From Prevotellaceae bacterium HUN156 (lineage in GTDB: Bacteria; Bacteroidota; Bacteroidia; Bacteroidales; Bacteroidaceae): 64,000 bases of DNA. Shown piece after piece: positions 23,490 through 31,830 of this stretch. Positions within the stretch are counted from its first letter, which is position 1, and every line of letters begins with the position of its first letter. The stretch lies in NCBI GenBank assembly GCA_900119285.1, contig FPIT01000010.1:62001-126000 (forward strand), given 5' to 3'. Below the pieces are notes generated by a model. It did not search any database and had not been told where the DNA came from. It was given only the letters and a program-made list of their open reading frames with translations. The position numbers and the translations under genes were made by a program.

Positions 23490-25943
23490 ATGAATATATC
23501 GTATAAATGGCTAAAGGAGTACGTTGATTTCGAACTCACACCACAGCAGGTGTGCGATGCACTGACATCTACAGGTTTGGAAGTTGACGCACTCGAAGAA
23601 GTACAGAGTATCAAGGGCGGTCTGAAGGGACTTTATGTCGGCAAGGTGCTGACTTGCGAGATGCATCCAGACTCAGATCATCTGCATGTAACAACAGTAG
23701 ACTTAGGTAAGGGCGAGCCTCAGCAGATTGTGTGTGGCGCTCCCAACGTAGCAGCAGGTCAGAAGGTGATTGTAGCCGATCTGGGTTGCGTGCTCTATGA
23801 TGGCGACAAGGAGTTTGTCATCAAGAAGTCTAAGCTGCGTGGCGTAGAGTCGCTGGGCATGATTTGTGCCGAGGACGAGATTGGTGTAGGTACCAGCCAC
23901 GATGGCATCATCGTATTGCCTGAAGATGCTGTTGTGGGTACTCCTGCCGCAGAATATTACAACTTGGAGAGCGACTGGCTCATCGAAGTTGACATCACAG
24001 CCAACCGTGCTGACGCTCTGAGCCATTGGGGTGTAGCACGCGACCTGTATGCGTGGCTGAAGCAGAATGGTTATAAGACCGCACTTCACAAACCCACAGC
24101 CAACGATTTCGTTGTTGATAATCACGACCTTCCTATTGATGTGGTTATTGAGAACACCGAGGCTTGTAAACGCTATGCTTGTGTAAGCGTAACTGACTGT
24201 GAGGTAAAAGAATCACCTGAATGGCTAAAGAACAAGTTAACTACTATCGGACTACGTCCCATCAACAATATTGTAGATATTACCAACTACGTAATGATGG
24301 CTCTTGGTCAGCCTCTCCACTGCTTTGATGCAGATATGGTGACTGGTCATAAGATTGTTGTAAAAACAATGCTAGAAGGCACACCATTCCAGACTTTGGA
24401 TGGTGAGGAGCATAAGCTCTCTGACCGTGACTTGGCTATCTGCAATGCTGAAGAGCCTATGTGTATTGCTGGTGTATTCGGCGGTAAGGGTAGTGGTACC
24501 TACGAAACTACAAAGAATGTAGTCTTGGAGAGTGCTTACTTCCATCCAACCTGGATTCGTAAGTCTGCTCGTCGTCATGGACTCAGCACTGACGCTTCAT
24601 TCCGTTTCGAACGTGGCGTAGACCCCAACGGAACAATCGATGCACTAAAGTATGCTGCTCAGCTCTGCAAAGAGTTGGCAGGTGGTAAGGTGTCAATGGA
24701 GATTAAGGATGTATATCCTGAAGTAATGGAGAACGCAAAAGTTACGCTACGCTTCGATTATGTCAATTCTCTCATTGGTAAGGAGATCTCCGTTGAGACT
24801 ATCAAGAGCATCTGCGAGTCTTTAGAGATGAAGGTGCTCAGCGAGAATGCAGAAGAGCTGGTGCTCGAGATTCCTGGCTATCGTGTAGACGTACAGCGTC
24901 CTTGCGATGTTGTAGAGGATATCCTGCGCATCTATGGATATAATAATGTGGAGATTCCTACTCAGCTGAAGTCAAGCTTGGTTATCAAAGGCGATGAAGA
25001 CCAGAAGCACAAGTTAGCTAATCTGGTGAGTGAACAGTTGGTAGGTGCAGGATTCAACGAGATTCTGAATAACTCGCTGACAAAGGCTGCATACTATGAA
25101 GAAGAGCAGCAGGCTCAGCTGGTAAAGATTATGAATCCGCTGTCAAGCGACTTAAATGTGATGCGTGGCACACTGCTATTTGGCGGTTTGGAGAGTATAG
25201 AGCATAATGCTAAGCGTAAAAATGGCAACTGCCGTTTCTTTGAGTTTGGCAATGTATATAGCTTCGACCCAGAAAAGGAGAATCAAGACGATCCTATGCA
25301 GGCTTATAAGGAACAGAACCACATGGCTCTGTGGCTGACTGGCAAGCGTGTTGAAGGCTCTTGGGCTCACCAAAACGAGGACACCTCATATGCTGAGCTG
25401 GATGCATACGTTCAGAATATTTTGGCTCGCATCGGTGTACAACCAGGTATGTTGGTTCGTAAAAAGTCTGAAAACACCATTTTTTCTAATGGTCTTACCA
25501 TTGAGAATCGTGGTGGTAAGAAGCTCATCGAGATGGGTGTGCTGACAAAGAAGTTGCAACGCCAGTTTGATATTGAGACTCCTGTTTACTATGCAGAGTT
25601 GAACTGGACAGCCTTGATGAAGGTAATCCGTAAGCAGAAGGTACTCTATACAGAGATTGCTAAGTATCCTGCTGTAAGTCGTGACTTGGCTCTGCTGATT
25701 GATAAGAACGTAGAGTTTGCACAGATTGAACAGATTGCTCGTCAAACAGAGAAGAAACTGCTGAAGAAGGTAGAATTGTTTGATGTATACGAAGGCGACA
25801 AACTGCCTGCTGGCAAGAAATCGTATGCCGTCAACTTCATCCTTCAGGATGCTGAGAAGACCATGGGCGACAAGCAGATTGAAGCCATCATGAATAAGTT
25901 GATTCAGAACCTAAAGAAGCAGCTCAATGCAGAGCTTCGATAA
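23490..25943 (+). CDS. pheT: Phenylalanyl-tRNA synthetase beta subunit
   Basis: 817 aa, the standard full-length bacterial beta chain. An EMAP-like tRNA-binding domain (about 40-150, GKVLTCEMHPDSDHLHVTTV), a B3/B4 editing domain, a B5 domain (GLSTDASFRFERGVDPNG; DVVEDILRIYGYNN), a catalytic-like core and a C-terminal FDX-ACB anticodon domain (YTEIAKYPAVSRDLALLID). It works with PheS as a heterotetramer to charge tRNA-Phe; pheS is not in the window. A heptamer array follows the stop. Confidence 0.97.
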   Translation: MNISYKWLKEYVDFELTPQQVCDALTSTGLEVDALEEVQSIKGGLKGLYVGKVLTCEMHPDSDHLHVTTVDLGKGEPQQIVCGAPNVAAGQKVIVADLGCVLYDGDKEFVIKKSKLRGVESLGMICAEDEIGVGTSHDGIIVLPEDAVVGTPAAEYYNLESDWLIEVDITANRADALSHWGVARDLYAWLKQNGYKTALHKPTANDFVVDNHDLPIDVVIENTEACKRYACVSVTDCEVKESPEWLKNKLTTIGLRPINNIVDITNYVMMALGQPLHCFDADMVTGHKIVVKTMLEGTPFQTLDGEEHKLSDRDLAICNAEEPMCIAGVFGGKGSGTYETTKNVVLESAYFHPTWIRKSARRHGLSTDASFRFERGVDPNGTIDALKYAAQLCKELAGGKVSMEIKDVYPEVMENAKVTLRFDYVNSLIGKEISVETIKSICESLEMKVLSENAEELVLEIPGYRVDVQRPCDVVEDILRIYGYNNVEIPTQLKSSLVIKGDEDQKHKLANLVSEQLVGAGFNEILNNSLTKAAYYEEEQQAQLVKIMNPLSSDLNVMRGTLLFGGLESIEHNAKRKNGNCRFFEFGNVYSFDPEKENQDDPMQAYKEQNHMALWLTGKRVEGSWAHQNEDTSYAELDAYVQNILARIGVQPGMLVRKKSENTIFSNGLTIENRGGKKLIEMGVLTKKLQRQFDIETPVYYAELNWTALMKVIRKQKVLYTEIAKYPAVSRDLALLIDKNVEFAQIEQIARQTEKKLLKKVELFDVYEGDKLPAGKKSYAVNFILQDAEKTMGDKQIEAIMNKLIQNLKKQLNAELR

Positions 25944-25979
25944 TTAATAATTAAGCATAAAAAATTAAGAATTAAAAAT
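25943..25979. repeat. Heptamer-like array between pheT and yebC
   Basis: AT-rich seven-base periodicity, roughly TAATTAA, TAATTAA, GCATAAA, AAATTAA, GAATTAA, directly before ATG 25980. Degenerate, but with the same spacing as the other arrays. Confidence 0.55.
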
Positions 25980-26717
25980 ATGGGAAGAGCATTTGAATAT
26001 CGCAAAGCTGCGAAATTGAAGAGATGGGGCCACATGGCCAAGACATTTACAAAGATTGGTAAACAGATTGCCATTGCCGTAAAGGCTGGCGGTCCAGAGC
26101 CCGACATGAACCCTGCACTGCGTGCTATCATCGCAAACGCTAAGCGCGAGAATATGCCGAAGGATAACATCGAGCGTGCTATCAAAAACGCTATGGGTAA
26201 GGACCAGAGCGACTATAAGGAGGTAACTTACGAGGGATATGGTCCTCACGGAATAGCTATCTTCGTAGATACACTGACTGATAACACCACACGTACTGTA
26301 GGTGACGTTCGCTCAGTATTCAACAAGTTTAATGGTAACCTGGGCACTCAGGGTTCTCTGTCATTCCTGTTCGACCACAAGTGCGTATTCACTTTCAAGA
26401 AGACCGACGGTCTGGATATGGATGAGATGATTCTCGACCTTATCGACTATGGAGTAGAGGATGAGTACGATGAGGACGAAGAGGAGAACAGCATCACCAT
26501 CTATGGCGATCCTTCTTCATTCGGTGCTATTCAGAAACATCTTGAGGAGAATGGTTTCGAGGTAACAGGTGCTGAGTTCACTCGCATTCCTAACGACCTG
26601 AAGGACGTTACTCCCGAGGAGCGTGAGACCATCGACAAGATGATTGAGAAACTCGAAGACTTCGATGATGTACAGACTGTGTACACCAACATGAAGCCCG
26701 AGGGTGTTGAAGAGTAA
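25980..26717 (+). CDS. YebC/PmpR-family regulator or ribosome-associated protein
   Basis: 245 aa, full length. Start MGRAFEYRKAAKLKRWGHMA, then KTFTKIGKQIAIAVKAGGP, PDMNPALRAIIANAKRENMP, and YEGYGPHGIAIFVDTLTDNT; these are standard YebC blocks. The family is annotated as transcription regulators; some members help translation of proline runs, so either activity is possible. It is probably co-transcribed with pheT (36-base gap), a translation-linked context. Confidence 0.92.
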   Translation: MGRAFEYRKAAKLKRWGHMAKTFTKIGKQIAIAVKAGGPEPDMNPALRAIIANAKRENMPKDNIERAIKNAMGKDQSDYKEVTYEGYGPHGIAIFVDTLTDNTTRTVGDVRSVFNKFNGNLGTQGSLSFLFDHKCVFTFKKTDGLDMDEMILDLIDYGVEDEYDEDEEENSITIYGDPSSFGAIQKHLEENGFEVTGAEFTRIPNDLKDVTPEERETIDKMIEKLEDFDDVQTVYTNMKPEGVEE

Positions 26718-26723
26718 TATAAG

Positions 26724-26742
26724 GTTAACGATTAGCGTTAAC
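26724..26742. terminator. Possible terminator between yebC and the lipoprotein gene
   Basis: GTTAACG (26724-26730) pairs with CGTTAAC (26736-26742) across ATTAG. There is no clear T run, so termination is uncertain. It overlaps the end of the convergent lipoprotein gene. Confidence 0.4.
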
Positions 26743-27127
26743 GATAATCAGATTTACGGAACGTTGCTTCAAAGAGCTTCGTTCCGTTTTCTTTTGCCGA
26801 ATAATAAGTATAACGGAAGTTATAGCCAGCGTCCTTATAGAGTTTCAGATTGGGAGTGTTCTTTACTTGCTCAAGCAGACGTTTGCGTGGGTCGTTGCTA
26901 TTGATGACAACAGAATCATCGAGCTCGCCTTTCACCGTATAAATATATGCAATGGTATGGGTGGCTTTATCGAAAGTCATCTCGTCCATTATGATGTCAT
27001 CTGCAATGAGAGCAGGGCAGTGTTTCTTTGTATATTCCTTAGCTTCGCGCTCACAACGGTCTTCCAGCGACTCCTGACAGGCAGTCAGCAGCGTAACACA
27101 TAACAATGACAGCAATATTTTCTTCAT
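26738..27127 (-). CDS. Small lipoprotein of unknown function
   Basis: 129 aa. MKKILLSLLCVTLLTACQ has a clear lipobox with Cys17. The mature part has CEREAKEYTKKHCPALIADD and a beta-rich end with YTVKGELDDSVVINSNDPRK; no domain recognised. Two further Cys (in the CEREAKEYTKKHC segment) may form a disulphide in the periplasm. It has its own promoter and is divergent from the Rid-like gene. Confidence 0.75.
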   Translation of the reverse strand: MKKILLSLLCVTLLTACQESLEDRCEREAKEYTKKHCPALIADDIIMDEMTFDKATHTIAYIYTVKGELDDSVVINSNDPRKRLLEQVKNTPNLKLYKDAGYNFRYTYYSAKENGTKLFEATFRKSDYR

Positions 27128-27147
27128 AATTATTCGGTATTTTGTTG

Positions 27148-27155
27148 CAAAGATA
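27148..27155 (-). promoter_or_regulatory. -7 box for the small lipoprotein
   Basis: Minus strand reads TATCTTTGC, 20 bases upstream of ATG 27127. Confidence 0.65.
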
Positions 27156-27187
27156 ATAATTTTATTGGATATTTCAAAATGTTTTTA

Positions 27188-27195
27188 TACCTTTG
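27188..27195 (+). promoter_or_regulatory. -7 box for the Rid-like gene
   Basis: TACCTTTGC, 8 bases before ATG 27203. It lies inside the longer reading frame from ATG 27179, so that start is not used. Confidence 0.7.
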
Positions 27196-27202
27196 CACAC
27201 CA

Positions 27203-28342
27203 ATGAGAAATGAATATATACAATGGGATGATGCCCATGCAGAAATAGCCTGTTTTGAAACGGGAGGCAACGTAAAGGAGTATCAGGTGATGATACATGC
27301 CAACGACGTGACAGCGACCTTTCAGGCACAACTGACTGCAATCATAAACGGCTATAAGAAACTAAAGACTGAAACCTTGAATGTCGCTACGCCTATCATC
27401 ATGCGTTACTTCCTGAGTGATGTAGCAAACCAAGGCGAAGAAGTATTGAAGGCTGATACTACAGACTGTGCTAAGAGTATAGTCGGTCAACCACCTTTGG
27501 ACGGTACGAAGGTGGCACTATGGGTGTATCTGATGACAGATGTTAGTAGTAGAAAACTTCCTAACGGATTGTACGAGGTGAAGCATGGTAACTTGCGCCA
27601 TCTATGGAGCGCTTCTGCCAATTGTATGGGAGCTGATTCTGAACAGCAGACACTACAACTCTTTAATGATTATATTAGTCAATTACGTCAAGAAGGTTCA
27701 ACATTGGCAGACAACTGTCAGCGCACATGGCTCTTCGTGAATGATGTGGACAACAACTATGCAGGAGTAGTGAAAGCCCGCAATACAGTGTTTGCCACAG
27801 CAGGACTGACAACTGATACGCATTACATAGCATCAACGGGTATTGGCGGACGTGCCATCAATCATAAAGTGCTGACTCAGATGGATGCCTATGCCGTTGC
27901 GGGAATCAAAAAAGAACAGGTACATTATTTATATGCACCTACTCACCTGAATCGTACCAGTGAATACGGTGTAAGCTTTGAGCGTGGTATTTATATTGAC
28001 TACCAAGATCGCCGTCAAGTGTTTATTTCTGGTACAGCAAGTATCGACAATAAAGGACAAATTGTACATCCTAAGGACATCATCAAGCAGACACAAAGAA
28101 TGTGGGAGAATGTTGACGCATTACTTAGTGAGGCTGACTGTGGTTTTGAGGATGTGAGCGTGATGATAGTCTATCTGCGTGATACGGCAGATTATCATGT
28201 GGTAAAGAAACTCTTTGCCGAGCGTTTCCCAGAGAAGCCTTGTGTTATCGTACTAGCTCCAGTGTGCCGACCTGGTTGGCTAATCGAGATGGAGTGTATC
28301 GCTGTCAAGAAAATAAGCAATACAGATATGCCGATATTCTAA
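27203..28342 (+). CDS. Chorismatase-like / Rid-family protein
   Basis: 379 aa from ATG 27203 (MRNEYIQWDDAHAEIACFET). The fold looks like a duplicated YjgF/Rid protein. The N-terminal half has PIIMRYFLSDVANQ; the C-terminal half has TWLFVNDVDNNYAGVVKARN, STGIGGR, HLNRTSEYGVSFERG, FISGTASIDNKGQIVHPKD and IVYLRDTADYHVVKKLF. This pattern resembles the FkbO/Hyg5/XanB2 chorismatases that cleave chorismate to hydroxybenzoate or a dihydroxycyclohexadiene acid. In Bacteroidetes such enzymes feed aryl pigments, but no pigment genes are nearby. A plain Rid deaminase role is the alternative. Confidence 0.65.
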   Translation: MRNEYIQWDDAHAEIACFETGGNVKEYQVMIHANDVTATFQAQLTAIINGYKKLKTETLNVATPIIMRYFLSDVANQGEEVLKADTTDCAKSIVGQPPLDGTKVALWVYLMTDVSSRKLPNGLYEVKHGNLRHLWSASANCMGADSEQQTLQLFNDYISQLRQEGSTLADNCQRTWLFVNDVDNNYAGVVKARNTVFATAGLTTDTHYIASTGIGGRAINHKVLTQMDAYAVAGIKKEQVHYLYAPTHLNRTSEYGVSFERGIYIDYQDRRQVFISGTASIDNKGQIVHPKDIIKQTQRMWENVDALLSEADCGFEDVSVMIVYLRDTADYHVVKKLFAERFPEKPCVIVLAPVCRPGWLIEMECIAVKKISNTDMPIF

Positions 28343-28359
28343 TATAAGAATACTGAAAC

Positions 28360-28396
28360 AAAAAGAAAGGGAACCATTTCGGTTCCCTTTCTTTTT
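28360..28396. terminator. Bidirectional terminator
   Basis: AAAAAGAAAGGGAACC (28360-28375) and GGTTCCCTTTCTTTTT (28381-28396) form a perfect 16-bp stem with a 5-base loop, between the Rid-like gene (+) and tRNA-Ser (-). Confidence 0.93.
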
Positions 28397-28397
28397 G

Positions 28398-28485
28398 CGG
28401 AGAGTGAGGGATTCAAACCCCCGATACCCGAAAAGGGTATACCGGATTTCGAGTCCAGCGCGATCGATCACTCTGCCAACTCTCC
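28398..28485 (-). tRNA. tRNA-Ser (anticodon CGA)
   Basis: Minus strand starts GGAGAGTTGGCAGAG and ends ACTCTCC plus discriminator G. The anticodon loop is CTCGAAA between CTGGA and TCCGG. The long variable arm (GTATACCC...GGGTATC) is as expected for Ser. About 88 nt, CCA not encoded. It should read UCG codons. The transcript begins about 113 bases upstream, from the -7 box at 28605. Confidence 0.93.
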
Positions 28486-28563
28486 GAGTAAGCGAATGCC
28501 AACAAACGTGTTTGTTGGGCTGAGTGCGAGGAGAGTCAAATATGTTTAAACTCTCCGAGTAAG
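28479..28563. repeat. 14-base repeat of the tRNA-Ser 5' end
   Basis: ACTCTCCGAGTAAG occurs at 28479-28492 (covering the tRNA 5' acceptor end) and again at 28550-28563. Between them GGAGAGT (28530-28536) could pair with the second copy, and AACAAAC/GTTTGTT (28501-28516) forms another hairpin. Looks like a decayed partial tRNA copy in the leader. Confidence 0.75.
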
Positions 28564-28604
28564 TGAGCGTCAGCAAGTAATGCTCCTTCATTTTTTCGCG
28601 AATG

Positions 28605-28612
28605 CAAAGGTA
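28605..28612 (-). promoter_or_regulatory. -7 box for tRNA-Ser(CGA)
   Basis: Minus strand reads TACCTTTGC, 120 bases upstream of the tRNA 5' end. Confidence 0.6.
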
Positions 28613-28684
28613 CTATATAATTATGAAACGACCAAATTAAATGGTAAATAAATGAATATATTTGGCTATGTCTTAGAAAATGAG

Positions 28685-28692
28685 TATATTTG
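28685..28692 (+). promoter_or_regulatory. -7 box for fabD
   Basis: TATATTTGC, 40 bases before ATG 28732. Confidence 0.7.
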
Positions 28693-28731
28693 CATCCGAT
28701 TTAGAAAAAACGTTTTAAAAATAAATAGAAA

Positions 28732-29622
28732 ATGAAAGCATTTGTATTCCCTGGACAGGGTGCACAGTTTGTTGGTATGGGTAAAGACCTGTATGACAAC
28801 AATGAGACTGCAAAGGAATTGTTTGAGAAAGCTAACGAGATTCTTGGCTATCGCATCACAGACATCATGTTTGCTGGTACTGACGAGGATCTGAAGCAGA
28901 CCAAGGTTACTCAGCCTGCTGTCTTCCTTCATAGTGTAATTTCTGCCTTCTGCATGGGCGACAAGTTCCAGCCAGAGATGACAGCCGGTCATTCATTGGG
29001 TGAGTTCTCTGCATTGGTTGCTGCTGGTGCATTGTCATTCGAGGATGGTCTTAAATTGGTTTATGCTCGTGCTATGGCTATGCAGAAAGCTTGTGAGGCT
29101 GCTCCCTCAACAATGGCTGCCATTATCGGTCTTCCTGATGAGAAGGTAGAAGAAGTTTGTGCTGCTGTCAGCAAGATGGGTAAGGGGGTTTGCGTTGCAG
29201 CTAACTACAACAACCCTGGTCAGTTGGTTATCTCTGGTGAGATTGATGCTATCAACGAAGCTTGCGAGCAGTTGAAGGCAGCTGGTGCTAAGCGTGCTCT
29301 GCCTCTGAAGGTTGGTGGTGCTTTCCATTCTCCTCTGATGCAGCCTGCTAAGGATGAGCTTCAGGCAGCTATCGAGAAGACTGAGATTAAGACTCCTAAG
29401 TGTCCTGTTTACCAGAATGTTGATGCTAAGCCTCATACTGATCCCGCAGAAATCAAGGCTAACCTGATTGCACAGCTCACAAGCTCTGTTCGTTGGACTC
29501 AGATTGTTCAGAACATGATTGCTGATGGTGCAACTGATTTCACTGAGTGTGGTCCTGGCAAGGCTTTGCAGGGTATGATTGCAAAGATCAATAAGGACGT
29601 TCCTGCTCACGGAATTGAGTAA
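28732..29622 (+). CDS. fabD: Malonyl-CoA:ACP transacylase
   Basis: 296 aa. N-terminal AFVFPGQGAQFVGMGKDLY and the nucleophile elbow AGHSLGEFSALVAAG (catalytic Ser), with GGAFHSPLMQPA giving the second catalytic His. It transfers malonate from CoA to acyl carrier protein, starting fatty-acid elongation. Length is standard. The GH13 gene starts 19 bases later on the same strand and is probably co-transcribed. Confidence 0.96.
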   Translation: MKAFVFPGQGAQFVGMGKDLYDNNETAKELFEKANEILGYRITDIMFAGTDEDLKQTKVTQPAVFLHSVISAFCMGDKFQPEMTAGHSLGEFSALVAAGALSFEDGLKLVYARAMAMQKACEAAPSTMAAIIGLPDEKVEEVCAAVSKMGKGVCVAANYNNPGQLVISGEIDAINEACEQLKAAGAKRALPLKVGGAFHSPLMQPAKDELQAAIEKTEIKTPKCPVYQNVDAKPHTDPAEIKANLIAQLTSSVRWTQIVQNMIADGATDFTECGPGKALQGMIAKINKDVPAHGIE

Positions 29623-29641
29623 TAATAAACAATAGATACTG

Positions 29642-31291
29642 ATGGATAAGCTTATTATTTATCAGGTTTTTACACGACTTTTCGGCAATCGCGATGTCTC
29701 TTGCAAGGAGAACGGCACGATTGCCGAAAATGGTTGTGGAAAGATGAATGACTTCACACCAAAGGTATTGAAGGATCTTGCCAATATGGGCGTAAGCCAT
29801 ATTTGGTACACTGGTGTTATTCGTCATGCTACACAGACCGACTATACAAAGTATGGTATTCCTCGTCAGCATCCTGCAGTAGTGAAAGGCAAGGCTGGCT
29901 CTCCGTATGCTATTACTGATTATTACGACATAGATCCAGACTTAGCTGTTGATGTAGAGCAGCGCATGAAGGAGTTTGAGGCACTTGTAGAGCGTACTCA
30001 TCAGGCAGGAATGAAGGTCATCATCGACTTTGTGCCTAACCATGTAGCTCGTCAGTATCATTCTATCTGTAAACCTACAGACATAAAAGATTTAGGAGCG
30101 GAGGACAATCCCCAACATGGCTTTGACCCTCAGAATAATTTCTACTATTGTCCTGGTCAGCGCTTTGAACCTTATCTTGATTTGTATAAGGGTGAGAAAG
30201 AAGCATACTCCGAGGAACCAGCAAAAGCTACAGGTAATGATTGCTTCAACAATGCACCAGGCATGAACGACTGGTATGAAACGGTGAAGCTTAACTATGG
30301 TCTCGACTATTATGCTGGTAGAGTAGGGTACTTCAATCCTATTCCCAATACATGGGATAAGATGACCGATATTCTCTTGTTCTGGGCATCTAAAGGTATT
30401 GACGGTTTCCGATGCGATATGGCAGAGATGGTGCCTGCCGCCTTTTGGCATTGGGCAACAGACAAGGTCAAGTATCGCTATCCTGATATTCTGTTTATTG
30501 GTGAGGTGTATAATCCTGCGGAATATCGTAACTATATCGGAGCAGGCTTTGATTATCTATACGACAAAGTAGGCATGTACGACACTATCCGTGAGGTGAT
30601 GTGTGGAAGACAGTCTGCACATGCCATCACAAACGCTTGGCAGCAGACGGACGACATCCGTCAGCACATGCTTTACTTCTTAGAGAATCATGACGAACAG
30701 CGTATCGCCAGTGACTTCTTTGCAGGCGATGCTCGCAAGGGAGTACCAGGACTAATTGTCTCAGCACTACTGCAACAGAATCCGCTGATGATCTATTTTG
30801 CTCAAGAATACGGTGAGCGTGGTATGGATCAGGAAGGATTTAGTGGCAGAGATGGTCGTACCACCATTTTCGACTATTGGAGTGTTGACACGATGGTTCG
30901 TGCTGCCAAAGGTAAATTGACAGATGCCGAACAGTCACTTGCCGCCATATATAAGAAGGTAATGACTATCGCCCGAAAGGAGAAGGCTGTTACTGATGGC
31001 GTTTCCTTTGACTTGATGTATGTAAACGGACAACTGCAGCGTCAGTATGCTTTCCTTCGCAAAGCAGGTGCAGAGGTGCTACTTGTGGTGGCAAACTTCG
31101 ATACACTTCCAGTGACGACTACTGTGAATATTCCTGCCCATGCTTTCGATTATCTCCATATGAAGGAAAAGAACGCAATGGCTACAGATTTACTCTCAGA
31201 ACAGAAGATAAAACTCTCACTCCAACAAGACGGAAGTATTCCTCTAACACTTGAACCACTTAGTGCTATTATATTGAAGTTCAAGGTATAA
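29642..31291 (+). CDS. GH13 alpha-amylase-family enzyme
   Basis: 549 aa. A (beta/alpha)8 GH13 barrel with all four conserved regions: DFVPNHV, GFRCDMAE (nucleophile Asp259), FIGEVYN (acid/base Glu288) and FLENHDEQR (Asp351). A short beta domain follows, ending LEPLSAIILKFKV. No signal peptide, so cytoplasmic. It probably acts on alpha-glucans or maltodextrins such as glycogen; exact substrate not predictable. Co-directional with fabD (19-base gap) and the AlaX-like gene (24-base gap). Confidence 0.9.
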   Translation: MDKLIIYQVFTRLFGNRDVSCKENGTIAENGCGKMNDFTPKVLKDLANMGVSHIWYTGVIRHATQTDYTKYGIPRQHPAVVKGKAGSPYAITDYYDIDPDLAVDVEQRMKEFEALVERTHQAGMKVIIDFVPNHVARQYHSICKPTDIKDLGAEDNPQHGFDPQNNFYYCPGQRFEPYLDLYKGEKEAYSEEPAKATGNDCFNNAPGMNDWYETVKLNYGLDYYAGRVGYFNPIPNTWDKMTDILLFWASKGIDGFRCDMAEMVPAAFWHWATDKVKYRYPDILFIGEVYNPAEYRNYIGAGFDYLYDKVGMYDTIREVMCGRQSAHAITNAWQQTDDIRQHMLYFLENHDEQRIASDFFAGDARKGVPGLIVSALLQQNPLMIYFAQEYGERGMDQEGFSGRDGRTTIFDYWSVDTMVRAAKGKLTDAEQSLAAIYKKVMTIARKEKAVTDGVSFDLMYVNGQLQRQYAFLRKAGAEVLLVVANFDTLPVTTTVNIPAHAFDYLHMKEKNAMATDLLSEQKIKLSLQQDGSIPLTLEPLSAIILKFKV

Positions 31292-31315
31292 TATATACGC
31301 AATTATCTCATAACG

Positions 31316-31780
31316 ATGGCTGATTATATTCTTAACGAGCACAACAAAGAGGAGTTTCCTCCTGCTCATACTGCGGAACATTTGCTGAATCAGACAATGA
31401 TTCGCATGTTTGATTGTGGACGTTCATTCAATGCCCATGTGGAGCGTAAGAAGAGTAAGATGAGTTTTCATCTTGCCCAGAAACCCTCGCGTCAAGAAGA
31501 GCGTGAGATAGAGCGACGAATGAATGAGTTGATAGAAGATGATCTGCCCGTAACCTTCGAGTTTGTTACACGCGATGAGTTACCTGCAGAAATCTCTTTA
31601 GATCGTCTTCCTGACGATGCCTCAGAAACCATCCGTCTAGTACGAATAGGTGATTATGATGTTTGTCCGTGTATTGGCAAGCATGTACGCTCTACTTCTC
31701 AGATTGGTCGCTTTGAACTGCTGGGTACTAACTGGGACGAACAGGAACATTCCTTCCGCGTAAGATTCAAGATTGTTTGA
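31316..31780 (+). CDS. AlaX-like trans-editing protein
   Basis: 154 aa. Carries the zinc-binding set of the alanyl/threonyl-tRNA editing domain: HTAEH (His18, His22) near the start and DVCPCIGKHV (Cys117/Cys119, His123). Stand-alone proteins of this type hydrolyse mischarged tRNA, mostly Ser- or Gly-tRNA-Ala. It is shorter than a full AlaX, lacking extra domains. Last gene of the fabD-GH13 run, with a strong terminator 13 bases after its stop. Confidence 0.82.
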   Translation: MADYILNEHNKEEFPPAHTAEHLLNQTMIRMFDCGRSFNAHVERKKSKMSFHLAQKPSRQEEREIERRMNELIEDDLPVTFEFVTRDELPAEISLDRLPDDASETIRLVRIGDYDVCPCIGKHVRSTSQIGRFELLGTNWDEQEHSFRVRFKIV

Positions 31781-31792
31781 GAGCAGAAAAAT

Positions 31793-31824
31793 AATAAATC
31801 CTCGCCACTTAGCGAGGATTTATT
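31793..31824. terminator. Bidirectional terminator
   Basis: AATAAATCCTCGC (31793-31805) pairs perfectly with GCGAGGATTTATT (31812-31824), loop CACTTA, between the convergent AlaX-like and EEP genes. Confidence 0.92.
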
Positions 31825-31830
31825 GTATAT

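Noticed and set aside
27179..27202. Longer N-terminus for the Rid-like protein
   Set aside because: The -7 box TACCTTTG lies inside this stretch.
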